Shown: piece by piece, positions 4,539-5,812 of the stretch
How the letters are laid out: every line of letters begins with the position of its first letter
How positions within the stretch are numbered: position 1 is the stretch's first letter
Source of the DNA: a bacterium
Lineage (GTDB): Bacteria > Patescibacteriota > Minisyncoccia > Phycocordibacterales > 2-02-FULL-43-11
DNA length: 5,812 nt
Assembly (NCBI GenBank): GCA_021814895.1
Contig: JAKAHN010000052.1
Location: forward strand, 1 to 5,812
Direction of reading: 5' to 3'
The notes under the pieces: model-generated
The model's input: only the letters and a program-made list of their open reading frames with translations
The model's database searches: none
Told to the model about the DNA's origin: nothing
Made by a program: the position numbers and the translations under genes

Positions 4539-5438
4539 ATGAAAAACTTTTTTGAAAAAGTTAAACAAAGTATTTGGGACAACAATTTTTACGCAGTGAT
4601 GGACAGCCGAACAATGAAAGAGACTTTCAAATATTTTTTCTCGCTTTTACTTTTAACCGTTTTTTTATCAACGGTAGTTATCACCATTTTTGTCGTGCCC
4701 GCGGGATTATCTTTTTTACGTAAGTCAGCCGATTTGGTCGCAACCAGATATCCTGCCGAACTCCAAATTGTTTTAGGGGGTGGGTTAGCTACTACTACAC
4801 CAGCCGGGGTTTTTTCTTTTAGCTTTCCAAAAGAATTGATAGGTTCAGAAGGACAGGCGGTATTATCCAAGCAGGGTTTAGACCATTTTTTAGTTGTTGA
4901 TACCCGTGGAAATTTAACCGATTTAAAGCAATTTGAAAGCGCAAGAACGATGACCTTATTAACTAGAAATTCTTTTGTCGTTAAAAAACAAAATGGGGGA
5001 TTTGAAGTTCACACAATTCCAACCGATATGAAGCTCGCTGTTAATAAAGTTTCAATCGGAATGTGGATGCAAAAAGCGATTTCTTTAGTTAAATTTATTT
5101 TGCCCATATTAATCATTATCGGTTTTATTGTTTTGTTTATAGGGAGCGTTGTAAAATATTTTATTTTTGCAATTATTGCCGGAGCGGTATTATGGTTAAT
5201 CGCTTTATTGGCTAAGCGGAGAGGAAAATACAAACAGTTTCTTAAAACGGCTCTTTATGCTATTACCTTGCCGATAATTTTTGACTTTTTAATGATTCTT
5301 ATTACCGGTTATGGCAGAGGATTGCCCCTTTTCTTTGCTATCGCCATTGCGGTTGTTGTTTGGGCTCTAAATGTCAGAATTTGGGAGAAAGCCAGTTTGC
5401 CAAGCACTGATGTTAACGAACCGCCGGAGAAGATATAG
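4539..5438 (+). CDS. DUF1189-like polytopic membrane protein
   Basis: The 299 residues have the shape of DUF1189 proteins. An amphipathic N-terminus, MKNFFEKVKQSIWDNNFYAV, is followed by MKETFKYFF and a first membrane helix at about 32-56. An extracytoplasmic domain of about 120 residues (60-180) contains FSFPKEL and DHFLVVDTRGN. Four C-terminal helices lie at about 182-204, 206-225, 237-257 and 261-278, separated by the basic loop KRRGKYKQFLK. The hydrophilic tail carries PSTDVNEPPEKI. The molecular function of DUF1189 is unknown. The open frame extends back to 4476, but that start lies inside the palindrome following htpX and would add a non-family 21-residue extension. ATG 4539 sits just after a perfect TATAAT and gives the typical start. 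The gene follows htpX by 85 bases in the same direction and ends 22 bases before a bidirectional terminator. Family assignment is by layout and N-terminal pattern, so moderate; another helix-rich envelope family is possible. Confidence 0.8.
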   Translation: MKNFFEKVKQSIWDNNFYAVMDSRTMKETFKYFFSLLLLTVFLSTVVITIFVVPAGLSFLRKSADLVATRYPAELQIVLGGGLATTTPAGVFSFSFPKELIGSEGQAVLSKQGLDHFLVVDTRGNLTDLKQFESARTMTLLTRNSFVVKKQNGGFEVHTIPTDMKLAVNKVSIGMWMQKAISLVKFILPILIIIGFIVLFIGSVVKYFIFAIIAGAVLWLIALLAKRRGKYKQFLKTALYAITLPIIFDFLMILITGYGRGLPLFFAIAIAVVVWALNVRIWEKASLPSTDVNEPPEKI

Positions 5439-5460
5439 ACTATAAAACAAAAAACTTAAC

Positions 5461-5496
5461 ACAAAACCGCCCCGTCTTTCGACGGGGCGGTTTTGT
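5461..5496. terminator. Strong bidirectional intrinsic terminator
   Basis: A perfect 16-base stem (5461-5476 with 5481-5496) with a TTTC loop; the core is CCGCCCCGTC/GACGGGGCGG and the stem base is A/T (ACAAAA/TTTTGT). T-rich sequence follows on the + strand (TAAATTTTCTTTTCTTT) and, because of the A-rich flank at 5443-5454, also on the - strand. It lies between two convergent genes, 22 bases after the DUF1189-like stop and 35 bases from the SWIB stop, so it can end both transcripts. Confidence 0.95.
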
Positions 5497-5531
5497 TAAA
5501 TTTTCTTTTCTTTATACCTAATCTTCTATTA

Positions 5532-5786
5532 TTATGATAGATGTTTGGAAACCAACTTTGTCATTTCAAACATATTAACAACTGCCTTGCCACCAAAGAC
5601 TTTTTTCAAAGCCTCATCAGCATTGATATTGCGCTTGTTCGCTTGATCTTGAAGGTTGTGGCCTTTGATGTATTCCCAAAGTTTTTTTACGACTTCCGAG
5701 CGAGGCATTGGTCCCGCTCCGACAACGGCTGCGAGTTCTGCGCTAACATTCAACGGCTTCATAAATGCGGAATTTGCTTTTGGCAT
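5532..5786 (-). CDS. SWIB/MDM2 domain protein (stand-alone)
   Basis: The 84 residues are essentially one SWIB domain (SWIB/MDM2, the BAF60b fold). In order: FMKPLNVSAELAAVVGAG (8-25), PMPRSEVVKKLWEYIKGHNL (26-45), QDQANKRNINADEALKKVFG (46-65), and VNMFEMTKLVSKHL (70-83). These match the family consensus closely, including the invariant-looking LWEYIK..NLQ, the I-x-A-D-x-x-L-x-x-(V/L)FG and the MF-M--L---HL end. SWIB domains are best known from eukaryotic chromatin remodelling subunits; stand-alone copies occur in many bacteria, for example Chlamydia (where one is also fused to topoisomerase I), with a presumed but unproven DNA- or nucleoid-related role. The gene converges with the DUF1189-like gene across a shared terminator, so it is a separate transcription unit unrelated to the membrane genes. 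Only 26 bases of upstream sequence are visible: A/T-rich (TATTAATAAT could hold a -10 box), with no Shine-Dalgarno sequence. Confidence 0.95.
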   Translation of the reverse strand: MPKANSAFMKPLNVSAELAAVVGAGPMPRSEVVKKLWEYIKGHNLQDQANKRNINADEALKKVFGGKAVVNMFEMTKLVSKHLS

Positions 5787-5812
5787 ATTTTTTTCTAATT
5801 ATTATTAATAAA

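Noticed and set aside
5541..5798. + strand frame opposite the SWIB gene
   Set aside because: The - strand frame matches the SWIB consensus along its whole length; the + strand product resembles nothing.
1..5812. CRISPR array, insertion sequence, tRNA or toxin-antitoxin system
   Set aside because: No regularly spaced identical repeats, transposase motifs, cloverleaf-like segments or recognisable toxin/antitoxin pair were found on reading both strands.

Overview
The window looks like bacterial chromosome, AT-rich (roughly 40% GC by eye), densely packed and using the standard genetic code: TGA ends the htpX gene, which argues against lineages that recode TGA. Gene content (LemA, a DUF2207 membrane protein, HtpX, a free-standing SWIB domain, small lipophilic hypothetical proteins starting MKxxQRGFVVP) fits the candidate phyla radiation / Patescibacteria, most likely a Parcubacteria-type genome. 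That assignment is inference from gene content and style. No rRNA, tRNA, CRISPR array, insertion sequence or prophage gene is visible.

Left block (1-3016, all + strand): the last 52 codons of a LemA-family gene; a 67-residue protein with two membrane helices; a 647-residue DUF2207 membrane protein with a signal peptide and a Ser/Phe- then Gly-rich tail; and a 196-residue polytopic membrane protein with a zinc-protease-like HEAGH motif in a membrane helix. These could be one transcript: no terminator is visible between them and the spacers are short, two of them filled with degenerate TAAGT/AAAGTC repeats.

Middle (3041-3541): a small single-pass membrane protein on the - strand, then a 102-base divergent spacer carrying two well-formed sigma70-type promoters back to back. 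One faces the - strand gene, the other faces htpX.

Right block (3542-5786): htpX (M48 membrane protease), a nested palindrome directly after its stop, a DUF1189-like membrane protein with its own promoter, a strong bidirectional terminator, and a convergent - strand SWIB-domain gene.

The theme is membrane protein maintenance. LemA, DUF2207 and HtpX are often seen near each other, and here a second, uncharacterised HExxH membrane protein lies between them. No start codon in the window has a recognisable Shine-Dalgarno sequence. htpX and the DUF1189-like gene have -10 boxes so close to the ATG that leaderless mRNAs are likely. There is no gene-free stretch above 300 bases.
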